Part shown: positions 11,243 through 21,412 of the stretch, piece by piece
Layout of the letters: every line of letters starts with the position of its first letter
Position numbering within the stretch: position 1 is the stretch's first letter
Assembly: GCA_018970945.1 (NCBI GenBank)
Contig: JAGWVJ010000004.1
Span: 38,909-102,908, forward strand
Direction of reading: 5' to 3'
From: Cyanobacteria bacterium REEB417
GTDB lineage: Bacteria > Cyanobacteriota > Cyanobacteriia > PCC-6307 > Cyanobiaceae
DNA length: 64,000 bases
Position numbers and translations under genes: made by a program
The notes under the pieces: generated by a model
Told to the model about the DNA's origin: nothing
Databases searched by the model: none
Seen by the model: only the letters and a program-made list of their open reading frames with translations

Positions 11243-12524
11243 GCGGGTCGGCGGTCACCGCGGCCAGCACGAACGCCATGGATCCAGCGGCGATCAGCAG
11301 CGGGGTCAGGGGGTAGCCCCAGCAGCCAAAGGGCCGCTGCAACGCGGGTTCCTGCAGCCTCAGGGCCAGCAGCGAGGCCATGCCGATCAGCGGCAACCCC
11401 ACGTAGAGGACCGCCCCCATGGCCAGCAACCGCTCGAAGCTGCCGAGCAGCACCAGGGCGGCGGCGCTGGCCGCGGTCAGCAGCAGCCCCGCCGCCGGGG
11501 TGCCGCCGCTGTTGACGACGGCGAGGGCCGGCAGCGGCAGCAGTCCTGCTTCGGCCAGCCCATAGAGAATGCGGGGAGCCGCCATGATCGCGGTGTTGAC
11601 CAGTCCGAGCAGGGCCACCAGGGCCACCACGCTGATCACCAGGCCGCCGGCGCTGCCGATCAGCACGGTGGCCGCCGTGGCTGCCGGCAGGCTGGAATGT
11701 GCCAGGGCCTCCAGCGGCAACACCCGCAGCAGGCCCGCATTGACCAGCAGATAGAGCGCCAGCACCGCCAGCACCCCGCCGATCAGCGAACGCGGCAGGT
11801 CCCGTGCCGGCTCGCTGAACTCTTCGGCGAAGTAGATCGGGCTGGCCCAGCCGTCGTAGGTGGTGATCACCCCCTGCAGGGCCACCACCGCCGGCAGCAG
11901 CAGGGCCGCACCGCCGGGGATGCCCGGGGCGGGGTCCATGGTCGCCGCCAGCGGCGCCGTGCCTGCGCCGGGGTGCAGCACGAAGCAGGCGACCACCAGC
12001 ACCGTGAACGCTCCTGCCTTGGCCAGGCTGAGCAGTTCCTGGCTGGCGCTGCCCGCCCTGACCCCCCGCAGCTGGATCACGCTGAACAGGCCGATCACGG
12101 CCAGAGCCAGGGCCTTCGAACCCAGCCCGGCAGGCAGCAGGGCGTCGGGGAGCAGGGCGGCGCCATAGTCGCCGGCGGTGGTGGCCACCCAGGCCAGGCC
12201 GATGCAATGGGCCAGCCAGTCGGTCCAGCCGGTGACCAGCCCCATCCGCCGCCCGAAGGCGCGCTCGGCGTAGACCCACCAGCCGCCGGCCCGTGGCAGG
12301 GCGGCGGCCAGCTCGGCCACGGCCACGGCCCCCAGCAGGGCGTACAGGCCGCCGACGATCCAGACGGCCCAGATCAGCCAGCGATCGCCCAGCTGGGCGG
12401 CGACCAGGCCCGGGGTGCGCAGGATGCCCGCGCCGATGGTGCCGCCGACGGCCCCCGCCAGCCCGAAGCCCAGTCCCAGGACGCTCTGGAGGCGGCCGGG
12501 ACTGGTGGCTGCAGGCGTGGCCAT
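11133..12524 (-). CDS. APC family amino acid permease
   Basis: A 463-residue membrane protein with about 12 hydrophobic segments. The N-terminus has GLAGAVGGTIGAGILRTPG, the first-helix substrate motif of APC (amino acid-polyamine-organocation) transporters, and the second helix shows AVAVAELAAALPRAGGWWVYAE. It probably moves amino acids across the plasma membrane by cation symport or exchange; the substrate cannot be stated. Its start is 3 bases after the end of glcF and its 3' end overlaps the convergent kinase by 110 bases. This is consistent with an icd-glcF-permease unit. Confidence 0.9.
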   Translation of the reverse strand: MATPAATSPGRLQSVLGLGFGLAGAVGGTIGAGILRTPGLVAAQLGDRWLIWAVWIVGGLYALLGAVAVAELAAALPRAGGWWVYAERAFGRRMGLVTGWTDWLAHCIGLAWVATTAGDYGAALLPDALLPAGLGSKALALAVIGLFSVIQLRGVRAGSASQELLSLAKAGAFTVLVVACFVLHPGAGTAPLAATMDPAPGIPGGAALLLPAVVALQGVITTYDGWASPIYFAEEFSEPARDLPRSLIGGVLAVLALYLLVNAGLLRVLPLEALAHSSLPAATAATVLIGSAGGLVISVVALVALLGLVNTAIMAAPRILYGLAEAGLLPLPALAVVNSGGTPAAGLLLTAASAAALVLLGSFERLLAMGAVLYVGLPLIGMASLLALRLQEPALQRPFGCWGYPLTPLLIAAGSMAFVLAAVTADPLSSLAALALALSGAALPASAPGPAAVSGHPPDSPDR

Positions 12525-12527
12525 CGG

Positions 12528-13865
12528 CTAGGTGGCTTGGCCGGCGCCGAAACTGCGGGCCAGCACTTGCATCGGATGCTGCACGGGCAGCCCCGCCAGG
12601 TGGCGCCGGAGCTGCAGGCTGCAACCGATGTTGGCGCTCACGGCGATCTGGGCGCCGGTGCCGCGCAGGTCATCGGCCTTGCGGGCTCCCAGCAGCTCAG
12701 CTTCGGTCGGTTGAACCAGGTTGTAGATGCCGGCGCTGCCGCAGCACACCCCCTGCTCGAGCGGTTCGCGCAGCCGCACGTGGGGAATGGCCTGCAGCAG
12801 CTGTCGCGGCGCGGCACTGATGCCCTGGCCATGCAGCATGTGGCAGGCGTCGTGATACGCCAGCGTCAGGGGGCGATCGGCGCTGGCAGGGCAGCCGTCG
12901 GGGTGAGTCAGGGGCTTCAGGCCTGCCTGGAATGCGGTCGTGAGCCCCACGCGGGCCAGAAATTCCTGCACATCAACCGCCTTGTCGGCCAGTTCGGCGG
13001 CCGCGGCGGCGAGCTCGGGCGCTGCATCCGCCAGCAGGCGCCCGTAGGCCTTGAGGCTGTGACCGCAGCCCGAGGCGCTCACCAGCACCGCATCGAGGGG
13101 GCCGACCCCATTGAAGCGATGGATCAACGCCTGGGCCAGCGCGCGGGTCTGGGCCTCCTCGCCCTGGTGATGGGTCACGGCGCCGCAGCAGCCCTGATCG
13201 GTGGGGACCACCACCTCGATGCCGTTGGCCGCCAGCACCTGCGCCGTCGCGGCGTTGACGGCTGGGTCGAACACCCGCTGCACACAGCCCAGCAGCAGCC
13301 CCACGCGGTAGCGCCGCTCGCCGACCGCCGGGATCACCTGGGGCAGTCGGTCGCTGAAGCTGTCTGGGCTGAGGGGGGGCAGGAGTTGTTCCATCGCCGC
13401 CAGCTGGGGGCCCAGCACCTTGGTGAGGCCCATGCCCCGCACCAGCGCCTGCAGCGGCGTGCCGGCATAGCTCCGCAGGGGTCGCAGCAGGGCCCGCAGC
13501 CGCGCCGGGTACGGCAGCAGCCCAAACAGCAGTCGCCGCCAGAGCTGCTGGGCGGGGCTGCGCAGTTCGGGGGCGTTGAGCCGGGGCCGGGTCGCCTCGA
13601 TCAGCTGGTCGTAGCGCACCCCTGAGGGGCAGGCGCTCACACAGGCCAGGCAGCCCAGGCAGCTGTCGAAATGGCCGGCCACCGTGGCATCGAGCGTCAG
13701 CTCACCGGCTTCGATCGCTTTGAGGGCATGGATGCGCCCCCGGGGCGAGTCCATTTCGCTGCCCAGGGCCAGGTAGCTGGCACAGCTGGGCAGGCAGAAG
13801 CCGCAGTGCACGCAGGGATCGGTTCCCCCGGGCGGCAATCCAGGCAGCGTCGTGGGCGCAGTCAT
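12528..13865 (-). CDS. glcF: glycolate oxidase/dehydrogenase iron-sulfur subunit GlcF
   Basis: A 445-residue protein with two N-terminal 4Fe-4S ferredoxin motifs, CVHCGFCLPSC near residues 18-28 and CLGCLACVSACP near 68-79, followed by two CCG domains (CCGAVTHHQGEE and CCGSAGIYN). This layout is that of GlcF, the electron-transfer subunit of glycolate dehydrogenase in photorespiration; related LutA/HdrB-like proteins share the CCG domains but the N-terminal ferredoxin part fits GlcF. It lies 24 bases downstream of icd and 3 bases upstream of the permease, all on the same strand. Confidence 0.92.
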   Translation of the reverse strand: MTAPTTLPGLPPGGTDPCVHCGFCLPSCASYLALGSEMDSPRGRIHALKAIEAGELTLDATVAGHFDSCLGCLACVSACPSGVRYDQLIEATRPRLNAPELRSPAQQLWRRLLFGLLPYPARLRALLRPLRSYAGTPLQALVRGMGLTKVLGPQLAAMEQLLPPLSPDSFSDRLPQVIPAVGERRYRVGLLLGCVQRVFDPAVNAATAQVLAANGIEVVVPTDQGCCGAVTHHQGEEAQTRALAQALIHRFNGVGPLDAVLVSASGCGHSLKAYGRLLADAAPELAAAAAELADKAVDVQEFLARVGLTTAFQAGLKPLTHPDGCPASADRPLTLAYHDACHMLHGQGISAAPRQLLQAIPHVRLREPLEQGVCCGSAGIYNLVQPTEAELLGARKADDLRGTGAQIAVSANIGCSLQLRRHLAGLPVQHPMQVLARSFGAGQAT

Positions 13866-13889
13866 GGCCCGAGTCTGCCTGGCATGGCC

Positions 13890-15314
<1,425 letters not shown>

Positions 15315-15507
15315 GAAGGGCCCGTGCGCGATCGGTCTTGGGGCGAGCCTATGCCTGCGGGTGGGACCCAAAAGGTTGCTGGTGATCGGCGCCGGGCTCG
15401 GTCGCTGTGCTGGGCTGCCGCCGCTTCAGAGTCGCCGGCACCGCGGCGATGTCGGCAACTGCCGATCTGCCCTGCCCCATCCCGGCGGAACCCCCCAGGA
15501 TGGGGCC

Positions 15508-16014
15508 ATGAACGCTGCCGACCAGGCCCGCTCGCTCGATCTGGCCCAGGTGATCGCCTCGGCAGCAGCTCTGGTGCGCACGGCCTTCCCGGCTGCCAGG
15601 GCCAACCTGACCCCCTGGCGCGATGACCCGTGGACCCGGGCCTGGGCAGAGGATGAGAGCGTCGATCTCTCGTTTCACTTTCCGGGTTGGAATCCCCGCA
15701 ACCAGTGCCGTTCGATGCTGGTGCAGCTGCGGCTCGAACGGGCACCGCAGGCCCAGGCCCTCCCAGGAGGTGCCGCTGCCAGCACCAGGCCCCGGTTGCT
15801 TGGGGTGGTGATCCGGGGCCTCACCTACGACTCGGAGCGCTGGCGTTTGGCCACCGTCGGCGATTGGCAGCCCAGTGGTTCCCACCTGCCCCAGCCCGTT
15901 GTCGTTGTGCACCTCCAGCAGGTCTGTCGTGACTTGTTCGCCCTGTTCGAGGGCCGGCTTGCCCACTCCCAGCCCGGTTCTGCCAACGACGATGCCCACG
16001 ACCAGGCTGCTTGA
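15508..16014 (+). CDS. conserved hypothetical protein
   Basis: A soluble protein of 168 residues starting MNAADQARSLDLAQVIASAA. It is Trp-rich in its first half (TPWRDDPWTRAWAEDESVDLSFHFPGWNPRNQCRS) and has a beta-strand-like middle (LLGVVIRGLTYDSERWRLATVGDWQP). I do not recognise the family. The start is the ATG at 15508; the upstream in-frame extension overlaps icd and looks non-coding. Its stop codon lies inside a four-copy 13-base repeat. It precedes heme oxygenase by 191 bases on the same strand. Confidence 0.7.
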   Translation: MNAADQARSLDLAQVIASAAALVRTAFPAARANLTPWRDDPWTRAWAEDESVDLSFHFPGWNPRNQCRSMLVQLRLERAPQAQALPGGAAASTRPRLLGVVIRGLTYDSERWRLATVGDWQPSGSHLPQPVVVVHLQQVCRDLFALFEGRLAHSQPGSANDDAHDQAA

Positions 16015-16051
16015 CCAGGCTGCTTGACAAGGTTGATTGGCAAGGCCGCTT
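16000..16051 (+). repeat. 13-bp tandem repeat, four copies
   Basis: Units at 16000-16012 and 16013-16025 are identical (GACCAGGCTGCTT); 16026-16038 and 16039-16051 are diverged copies (GACAAGGTTGATT and GGCAAGGCCGCTT). The stop codon of the upstream gene is formed at the junction of units one and two (16012-16014). It looks like slippage at a gene end; no function is evident. Confidence 0.85.
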
Positions 16052-16205
16052 GCGCCCAGCGCCATGGCCGGCGGTCTGCATCTCCCCTCCCGTCGGAGCT
16101 CGCGGTGTGTTCGGGAAGGGCAGCTTTACCCTTCGCAACCAAGGCGCTCTGTGGGCCCGATGGGGCACCTAACTTGGCCGTTCTGCCTGCATCAGCGTCT
16201 ACACC

Positions 16206-16925
16206 ATGGCTGTCGCCCTGGCCTCACAGCTGCGTGAGGGAACCAAGAAGTCCCACACGATGGCCGAGAACACCGGCTTCGTGAGCTGCTTTCTCAAAGG
16301 CGTGGTCGACAAGGCCAGCTATCGCACCCTGGTGGCGGATCTTTACTTTGTCTATTCGGCGATGGAGGAAGAGATCGGCCGGCTGCGGGCGGCAGGCCAT
16401 CCCGTGGTGGGCCCTGTCGGCTTCCCCGAGCTCAACCGACGCGAGACCCTTGAGCAGGACCTGGCCTTTTACTTCGGCGAGTCCTGGCGCAGTGCGATCA
16501 GCGCCACACCGGCGGCGCAGGCGTATGTCGCCCGTATTCATCAGGTGGCGGCTGAGGCCCCCGAGCTCCTGGTGGGTCACCACTACACGCGGTACATCGG
16601 TGATCTGAGTGGTGGCCAGATTCTCAAGAACATCGCCCAGAAAGCGATGAACCTGGGAGAACACGACGGTCTGCGCTTCTATGAGTTCGAGGCGATTCCC
16701 GATGAGAAGGGATTCAAGACCAATTACCGCGCCACCCTCGACAACCTGCCGATCGACCAGGCCATGGCCGACCGCATCGTTGAGGAGGCCAACCATGCCT
16801 TTCACCTGAACATGACGATGTTCCAGGAGCTCGAGGGCAACCTGATCGCCGCCATCGGCAAGGTGCTGTTCGGTTTCCTGACCCGCCGCCAGCGCGCCGG
16901 CAGCACCGAGGCTGTTGCCGCCTGA
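16206..16925 (+). CDS. ho1: heme oxygenase (biliverdin-producing)
   Basis: A 239-residue ferredoxin-dependent heme oxygenase that opens heme to biliverdin, the precursor of phycobilins. The proximal heme-ligand His is at residue 17 in LREGTKKSHTMAENTGF, and the distal-helix signature GHHYTRYIGDLSGGQILKN spans about 124-142. Length and both motifs match cyanobacterial HO1 rather than bacterial HmuO or biliverdin-unrelated forms. It acts in the cytoplasm and supplies chromophores for phycobilisomes. Its stop lies two bases before the next gene's start, so both may be transcribed together. Confidence 0.97.
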   Translation: MAVALASQLREGTKKSHTMAENTGFVSCFLKGVVDKASYRTLVADLYFVYSAMEEEIGRLRAAGHPVVGPVGFPELNRRETLEQDLAFYFGESWRSAISATPAAQAYVARIHQVAAEAPELLVGHHYTRYIGDLSGGQILKNIAQKAMNLGEHDGLRFYEFEAIPDEKGFKTNYRATLDNLPIDQAMADRIVEEANHAFHLNMTMFQELEGNLIAAIGKVLFGFLTRRQRAGSTEAVAA

Positions 16926-16927
16926 GC

Positions 16928-17980
16928 TTGCGTACCCTTCGTTTTCTCGTTCCCGGCACCGGTCGCCGCTTTCGTTGCGGTGGCCTGGCGGTCGAGCTGC
17001 AGACGGCGCGTCTGGTTGCCGCCCTGGTGCCCACCGAGGTGGTCACCTACCGCGAGCGTCAGAGCGATCAGCTCTTTCTGGACGATCTGTTGCGCGCCGA
17101 GCCCCTGGGTGGCCCAGATGCCGATAAGGCTCTCTGGATCGTCAGTTGGGGCTTTGATGTGCCAAGGCTCCTGCGGCGGCTGCGCGGGCGGGCTGTGGCG
17201 TATCACGCCCACAGCAGTGGCTACGGCTTTGATCTGCCCCCCGGGGTGCCGGTGTTGGCGGTGAGCCGCAACACCCTGGGCTACTGGGGCGATCGGGCTG
17301 GTCGCGTTCCGCTGCTGCTGGTGCCCAACGCGCTCGAGCCCCAGTGGATCGCACGGGGTGAGCGGCCCGCGTCGGGCTCCGGGCCCACCATGGCTGCGCG
17401 TCGCCCGATCGATGTGCTGGTGCAGCGGCGCAAGTGCAGCGCCTATGTGCTCGAGCAGCTGGTGCCGGCGTTGCGCGCCGGTGGTCTCAACGTCGAAGTG
17501 CAGACCGGCTGGGTCGATGATCTGGTGGCGCTGTTCAACAGCGCGGCGGTGGTTCTCTACGACTCGGCCGATTACTGGCGTGGCTGCGGGGTCAGCGAGG
17601 GCTTTGGGCTGCCGCCGATCGAGGCCATGGCCTGTGGTTGTGTGGTGTTCAGCAGCCTCAACCACGCCCTGGCCGACTGCCTTGATCCCGGGGTGCTCGG
17701 CCATCAGCTGGGTCTGGGCACCCTGGGCGCCGATGTGGCACGCATCACGGCGGCGGTGGCCCATCCGGCCCGCTGGCAGGCCGACACTGCCGCGTTGCAA
17801 CGGCTGCTCGAGGATCTGGACGAATCCAGCCTGCAGCAGCGTTGGCAACGGGCCCTGGCGCTCCTGAACCGACACTGGGACCGGCTGTTGCTGGCCGCTG
17901 AGCCGCCGTTGCGTTCCCCCAGCCCTCTGCAGCTGCAGTGGTCACGCGTTCGGCAGAAGCTGGCGCAGCTGCGGCGCTGA
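16928..17980 (+). CDS. glycosyltransferase, GT-B type (GT4-like)
   Basis: A 350-residue protein with the layout of a GT-B glycosyltransferase. The N-terminal half is alpha/beta (LRFLVPGTGRRFRCGGLAVE) and the C-terminal half carries SEGFGLPPIEAMACGCVVFS, matching the E-x7-E nucleotide-sugar site of GT4 enzymes. The donor and acceptor are unknown. The likely start is TTG at 16928, two bases after the heme oxygenase stop. The helicase gene begins 17 bases downstream. Confidence 0.82.
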   Translation: MRTLRFLVPGTGRRFRCGGLAVELQTARLVAALVPTEVVTYRERQSDQLFLDDLLRAEPLGGPDADKALWIVSWGFDVPRLLRRLRGRAVAYHAHSSGYGFDLPPGVPVLAVSRNTLGYWGDRAGRVPLLLVPNALEPQWIARGERPASGSGPTMAARRPIDVLVQRRKCSAYVLEQLVPALRAGGLNVEVQTGWVDDLVALFNSAAVVLYDSADYWRGCGVSEGFGLPPIEAMACGCVVFSSLNHALADCLDPGVLGHQLGLGTLGADVARITAAVAHPARWQADTAALQRLLEDLDESSLQQRWQRALALLNRHWDRLLLAAEPPLRSPSPLQLQWSRVRQKLAQLRR

Positions 17981-17997
17981 GGGGTGACACTGGCTGA

Positions 17998-20424
17998 ATG
18001 AGCGCCTTTCTCTCGGGGTTGAATGACGCCCAGCGCCGGGCGGTGGACCACCACACCGGTCCCCTGCTGGTGGTGGCCGGGGCCGGCAGCGGCAAGACCC
18101 GGGCCCTGACGCACCGCATCGCCCACCTGATCGGCCACCATGGCGTTGACCCGGCCGAGCTGCTGGCGGTCACCTTCACCAACAAGGCCGCCCGCGAGAT
18201 GAAGGAGCGGCTCGAGCTGCTGCTGGCCCAGAAGCTGGCCCAGAGCCAGTTCGGCCAGCCGTTCAGCACCCTGGCTCCCGCGGAACAGCGCCAGCTGCGC
18301 CTCCGCATCGACCGCGAGGTCATCAAGGAGCTGTGGATCGGCACGTTCCACGCCCTGTTTGCGCGGCTGCTGCGCTTTGACATCGACAAGTACCGCGATC
18401 CTGAGGGGCTCACCTGGACCAGGCAGTTCTCGATCTACGACGAGAACGACGTGCAGAGCCTGATCAAGGAGATCGTTGTTCAGGAGCTGCAGCTCGATCC
18501 CAAGCGCTTTGAACCCAAGAAGGTGCGCTGGGCGATCAGCAACGCCAAGAACCAGCTGTGGCTGCCCGAGCAGCTCGAGGCCGACGTGGGCGGCCAGCGG
18601 GGCAAGCTGATGGCCGAGACCTACCGCCGCTACCGCCGCGCCCTGGCGGCCAACAATGCCCTCGACTTCGACGACCTTCTGCTGCTGCCGGTGCAGCTGC
18701 TGCGGCAGAACGAGGAGATCCGCCGCTACTGGCACCGCCGCTTTCGCCATGTGCTGGTCGATGAATACCAGGACACCAACCGCACCCAGTACGAGTTGAT
18801 CAAGCTGCTGGTGGCCGATGGCCGCGATCCCCAGGATTTCGCCGACTGGAGTGGCCGCTCGGTGTTTGTGGTGGGCGATGCCGACCAGAGCATCTACAGC
18901 TTTCGGGCGGCCGACTTCCGCATCCTGATGGGCTTCCAGGAGGATTTCGGCGATGGCGGCGGCATGGGGATGGCCGGTACGGCAGAGACCAGCACCACGA
19001 TGGTCAAGCTCGAGGAGAACTACCGCTCCACGGCCACGATCCTGGAGGCGGCCAACACCCTGATCGCCCATAACCGCGAGCGCATCGACAAGGTGCTGCG
19101 CCCCACCCGCGGCGAGGGGGAGCCGATCAGCCTCACCCGCTGCGACGACGAGATCGCCGAGGCCGAGGCGGTGGTGCACCGCATGCGCATGCTCGACGCC
19201 GCCCACGACGAGCTGCGCTGGGGTGACATGGCGGTGCTCTACCGCACCAATGCCCAGTCGCGTGCCCTGGAGGAGGCCCTGGTGCGCTGGGGCATTCCCT
19301 ATGTGGTGGTCGGCGGCCTGCGCTTCTACGACCGCCGCGAGATCAAGGATGTGCTCGCCTACCTGCGGCTGTTGGTGAATCCGGCCGACACCGTGAGCCT
19401 GCTGCGGGTGCTCAACGTGCCCCGCCGAGGCATCGGCAAGACCACGATCGAGCGGCTCACCGACGCGGCTTCCCAGCTGGGGGTGCCCCTGTGGGAGGTG
19501 GTGCGCGACGCCGAGGCCGTGCGCTCCCTGGGCGGACGCTCGGCCAGGGGGCTGCTGCAGTTCTGCGAGCTCATCAATGACCTGCAGGAGCGTGTGGCTG
19601 ATGCCGCGCCCTCCGAGCTGGTGCAGCGGGTCATGGAGCAGAGCGGCTACGTGGCCGAGCTGATCGCCGACGGTTCTGATGAGGCCGAGGAGCGCCGCCG
19701 CAATTTGCAGGAGCTCGTCAATGCCGCCCTCCAGTACCAGGAAGAGAACGATGACGGCGACCTCGAAGGCTTTCTGGCCAGTGCTGCCCTGGCCAGCGAT
19801 GCCGACGACAAGGATGCCGCCGCCGATCGGGTCACGCTGATGACCCTGCACGCCAGCAAGGGTCTCGAGTTTCCGGTGGTGTTTCTGGTGGGTCTGGAGC
19901 AGGGGCTGTTCCCCAGCTTCCGCTCCCTTGATGACCCGTCGTCGCTTGAGGAGGAGCGTCGCCTCTGTTACGTGGGCGTCACCCGGGCCAAGGAGAGGTT
20001 GTTTCTGTCGCACGCCAGTGAGCGGCGCCTCTGGGGTGGCATGCGTGAGCCGGCGGTGCCGTCGGTGTTTCTGTCAGAACTGCCGGCCGAGCTGCTCTCG
20101 GGCGATGTGCCCCGCAGTGGCGGTGCCGCGATCCGGCGTGAGCAGCGGCTCGAGCGCCTGACCCGTGTCGACCGTGACGACAGCCAGCGGGTGGCCGCCG
20201 GCGGGGCAGCTGGTGCCCCCGCCAACGCTGTGCGGCGGCGCCCGTCGGCATCGGCGCCTGCCCGCGCCTGGGCCGTCGGCGATCGCCTGCGTCATGCCGC
20301 CTTTGGCGAAGGCCTGGTCACCCACCTGTTCGGCAGCGGTCAGAAGGTGTCGATCGCCGTCAAGTTCGAGGGCATGGGGCCCAAAATTCTTGACCCACGG
20401 CTGGCACCGATCGAGCCGCTTTGA
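17998..20424 (+). CDS. pcrA: UvrD/Rep/PcrA-type ATP-dependent DNA helicase
   Basis: An 808-residue superfamily 1A helicase that unwinds DNA 3'-5' in repair and replication restart. Motifs in order are Walker A (GAGSGKTRALTHRI, near residue 27), motif Ia (VTFTNKAAREMKER), Walker B (LVDEYQDTNRTQYE), motif III (VGDADQSIYSFRAAD), motif IV (LEENYRST), motif V (TLHASKGLEFPVVFLVG) and motif VI (CYVGVTRAKERL). The C-terminal tail ending in a Tudor-like segment (VGDRLRHAAFGEGLV) matches PcrA/UvrD. Its stop is followed at once by a 15-base tandem repeat. Confidence 0.96.
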   Translation: MSAFLSGLNDAQRRAVDHHTGPLLVVAGAGSGKTRALTHRIAHLIGHHGVDPAELLAVTFTNKAAREMKERLELLLAQKLAQSQFGQPFSTLAPAEQRQLRLRIDREVIKELWIGTFHALFARLLRFDIDKYRDPEGLTWTRQFSIYDENDVQSLIKEIVVQELQLDPKRFEPKKVRWAISNAKNQLWLPEQLEADVGGQRGKLMAETYRRYRRALAANNALDFDDLLLLPVQLLRQNEEIRRYWHRRFRHVLVDEYQDTNRTQYELIKLLVADGRDPQDFADWSGRSVFVVGDADQSIYSFRAADFRILMGFQEDFGDGGGMGMAGTAETSTTMVKLEENYRSTATILEAANTLIAHNRERIDKVLRPTRGEGEPISLTRCDDEIAEAEAVVHRMRMLDAAHDELRWGDMAVLYRTNAQSRALEEALVRWGIPYVVVGGLRFYDRREIKDVLAYLRLLVNPADTVSLLRVLNVPRRGIGKTTIERLTDAASQLGVPLWEVVRDAEAVRSLGGRSARGLLQFCELINDLQERVADAAPSELVQRVMEQSGYVAELIADGSDEAEERRRNLQELVNAALQYQEENDDGDLEGFLASAALASDADDKDAAADRVTLMTLHASKGLEFPVVFLVGLEQGLFPSFRSLDDPSSLEEERRLCYVGVTRAKERLFLSHASERRLWGGMREPAVPSVFLSELPAELLSGDVPRSGGAAIRREQRLERLTRVDRDDSQRVAAGGAAGAPANAVRRRPSASAPARAWAVGDRLRHAAFGEGLVTHLFGSGQKVSIAVKFEGMGPKILDPRLAPIEPL

Positions 20425-20428
20425 TGAC

Positions 20429-20488
20429 GATCAATTTGCTGGCGACCAATCTGATGGAGATCAATTTGATGGTGGTCAATGGTCCCTG
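20429..20488. repeat. 15-bp tandem repeat between convergent genes
   Basis: Three 15-base units (20429-20443, 20444-20458, 20459-20473) have the form GAYCAATYTGMTGGN, with a degenerate fourth at 20474-20488. They fill the 51-base gap between the pcrA stop and the GT2 stop and run into the GT2 3' end, contributing that gene's stop codon. No hairpin or terminator structure was seen in them. Confidence 0.8.
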
Positions 20489-21399
20489 GCGCTTTCAACG
20501 TGCAGGTTCAGAAAGTCCATCACCCCCTGGAGGCGGCCTTTGAGATGGGCCAGGCCACGGGGAGCAAGGATCGGTTGAACTGTGAAATAGACAATATTCA
20601 TTAACACTGCCATGCGCGATGCATGCTTGCTTAAAATGTAGAGTTTGCTGAACGTTGCGTGGCGGAACATCGACTGGGGATTTTTCGCCGTCGTTGCTGA
20701 GACGGCGTGTTCGACCAGCACGGCATTTGTCACATACGTCGTGTGACCCTCGCGCGCAAGTCTGAGGCATAGATCAACATCCTCATAGTAAAGAAAGATG
20801 TTCTTGTCGAATGCAGGCACGTCAGGAAATCTGCTCAGATCCAGGATCATGCTGCACCCGCTGACCCATTGAGAAGGTTCACAGATGCTCGCATTGGAGA
20901 TCCATTTGCGACGCGGACGTTTGTTGCCATCTGGAATCAGGCCAAGCATCGAATTGAACGATCCGCCTCGAAACCATGATTTGCCGAATTGCGTGTTGAT
21001 GCAGGTTCCAAGCACGGCCGGATAGGGAGGATGCTTGAGGGCATTGCGGATGATTGTCGTGGCGTTTGGCAGTAAATTGGTGTCAGGATTCAGGAGCCAT
21101 ACGACTGCCGTAGGGTCTTGTTGATGGATATGGCGCAGGCCCAGATTGCATCCTTCGCCGAAGCCGAGATTGATATCCGGTCTCAGGACTGTGACGTCAT
21201 ATTGATTGGTCAATGGCTCGAGAAGTGCATCGTTGGGCGAATTATCAACAATTACAATCTCAATGGATTCGTCTTTCAGTTCTCGAATCGATTCCAGCAG
21301 CTCAGCAACCAGAATCGAGCTGAAGTAATTGATGGTCAGAATGTGGATGGTCTGCCGGTGTGCCAGAGGTTTCCGCTCGATTGTCTGTGAATTGCTCAT
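20476..21399 (-). CDS. glycosyltransferase family 2
   Basis: A GT-A glycosyltransferase of about 307 residues. IHILTINYFSS opens the Rossmann-like domain, EIVIVDNSPND carries the nucleotide-binding Asp, INLGFGEGCNLGLRH follows, and LLNPDTNL is the DxD-like metal site. This resembles rhamnosyl-type GT2 enzymes of surface polysaccharide synthesis. ATG at 21399 is used; a GTG at 21423 would add eight residues and overlap the upstream gene by 11 bases. Base composition is clearly lower in GC than the flanking genes, suggesting acquisition with its neighbour. Confidence 0.88.
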   Translation of the reverse strand: MSNSQTIERKPLAHRQTIHILTINYFSSILVAELLESIRELKDESIEIVIVDNSPNDALLEPLTNQYDVTVLRPDINLGFGEGCNLGLRHIHQQDPTAVVWLLNPDTNLLPNATTIIRNALKHPPYPAVLGTCINTQFGKSWFRGGSFNSMLGLIPDGNKRPRRKWISNASICEPSQWVSGCSMILDLSRFPDVPAFDKNIFLYYEDVDLCLRLAREGHTTYVTNAVLVEHAVSATTAKNPQSMFRHATFSKLYILSKHASRMAVLMNIVYFTVQPILAPRGLAHLKGRLQGVMDFLNLHVESARDH

Positions 21400-21412
21400 G
21401 TTGCTGCCAGCT

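Noticed and set aside
11697..13625. 642-residue plus-strand frame opposite the permease and glcF
   Set aside because: Shadow of two motif-rich minus-strand genes; Gln/His/Gly-rich and without a domain.
17704..20013. 769-residue minus-strand frame opposite pcrA
   Set aside because: Mirror frame of the helicase; no motif.
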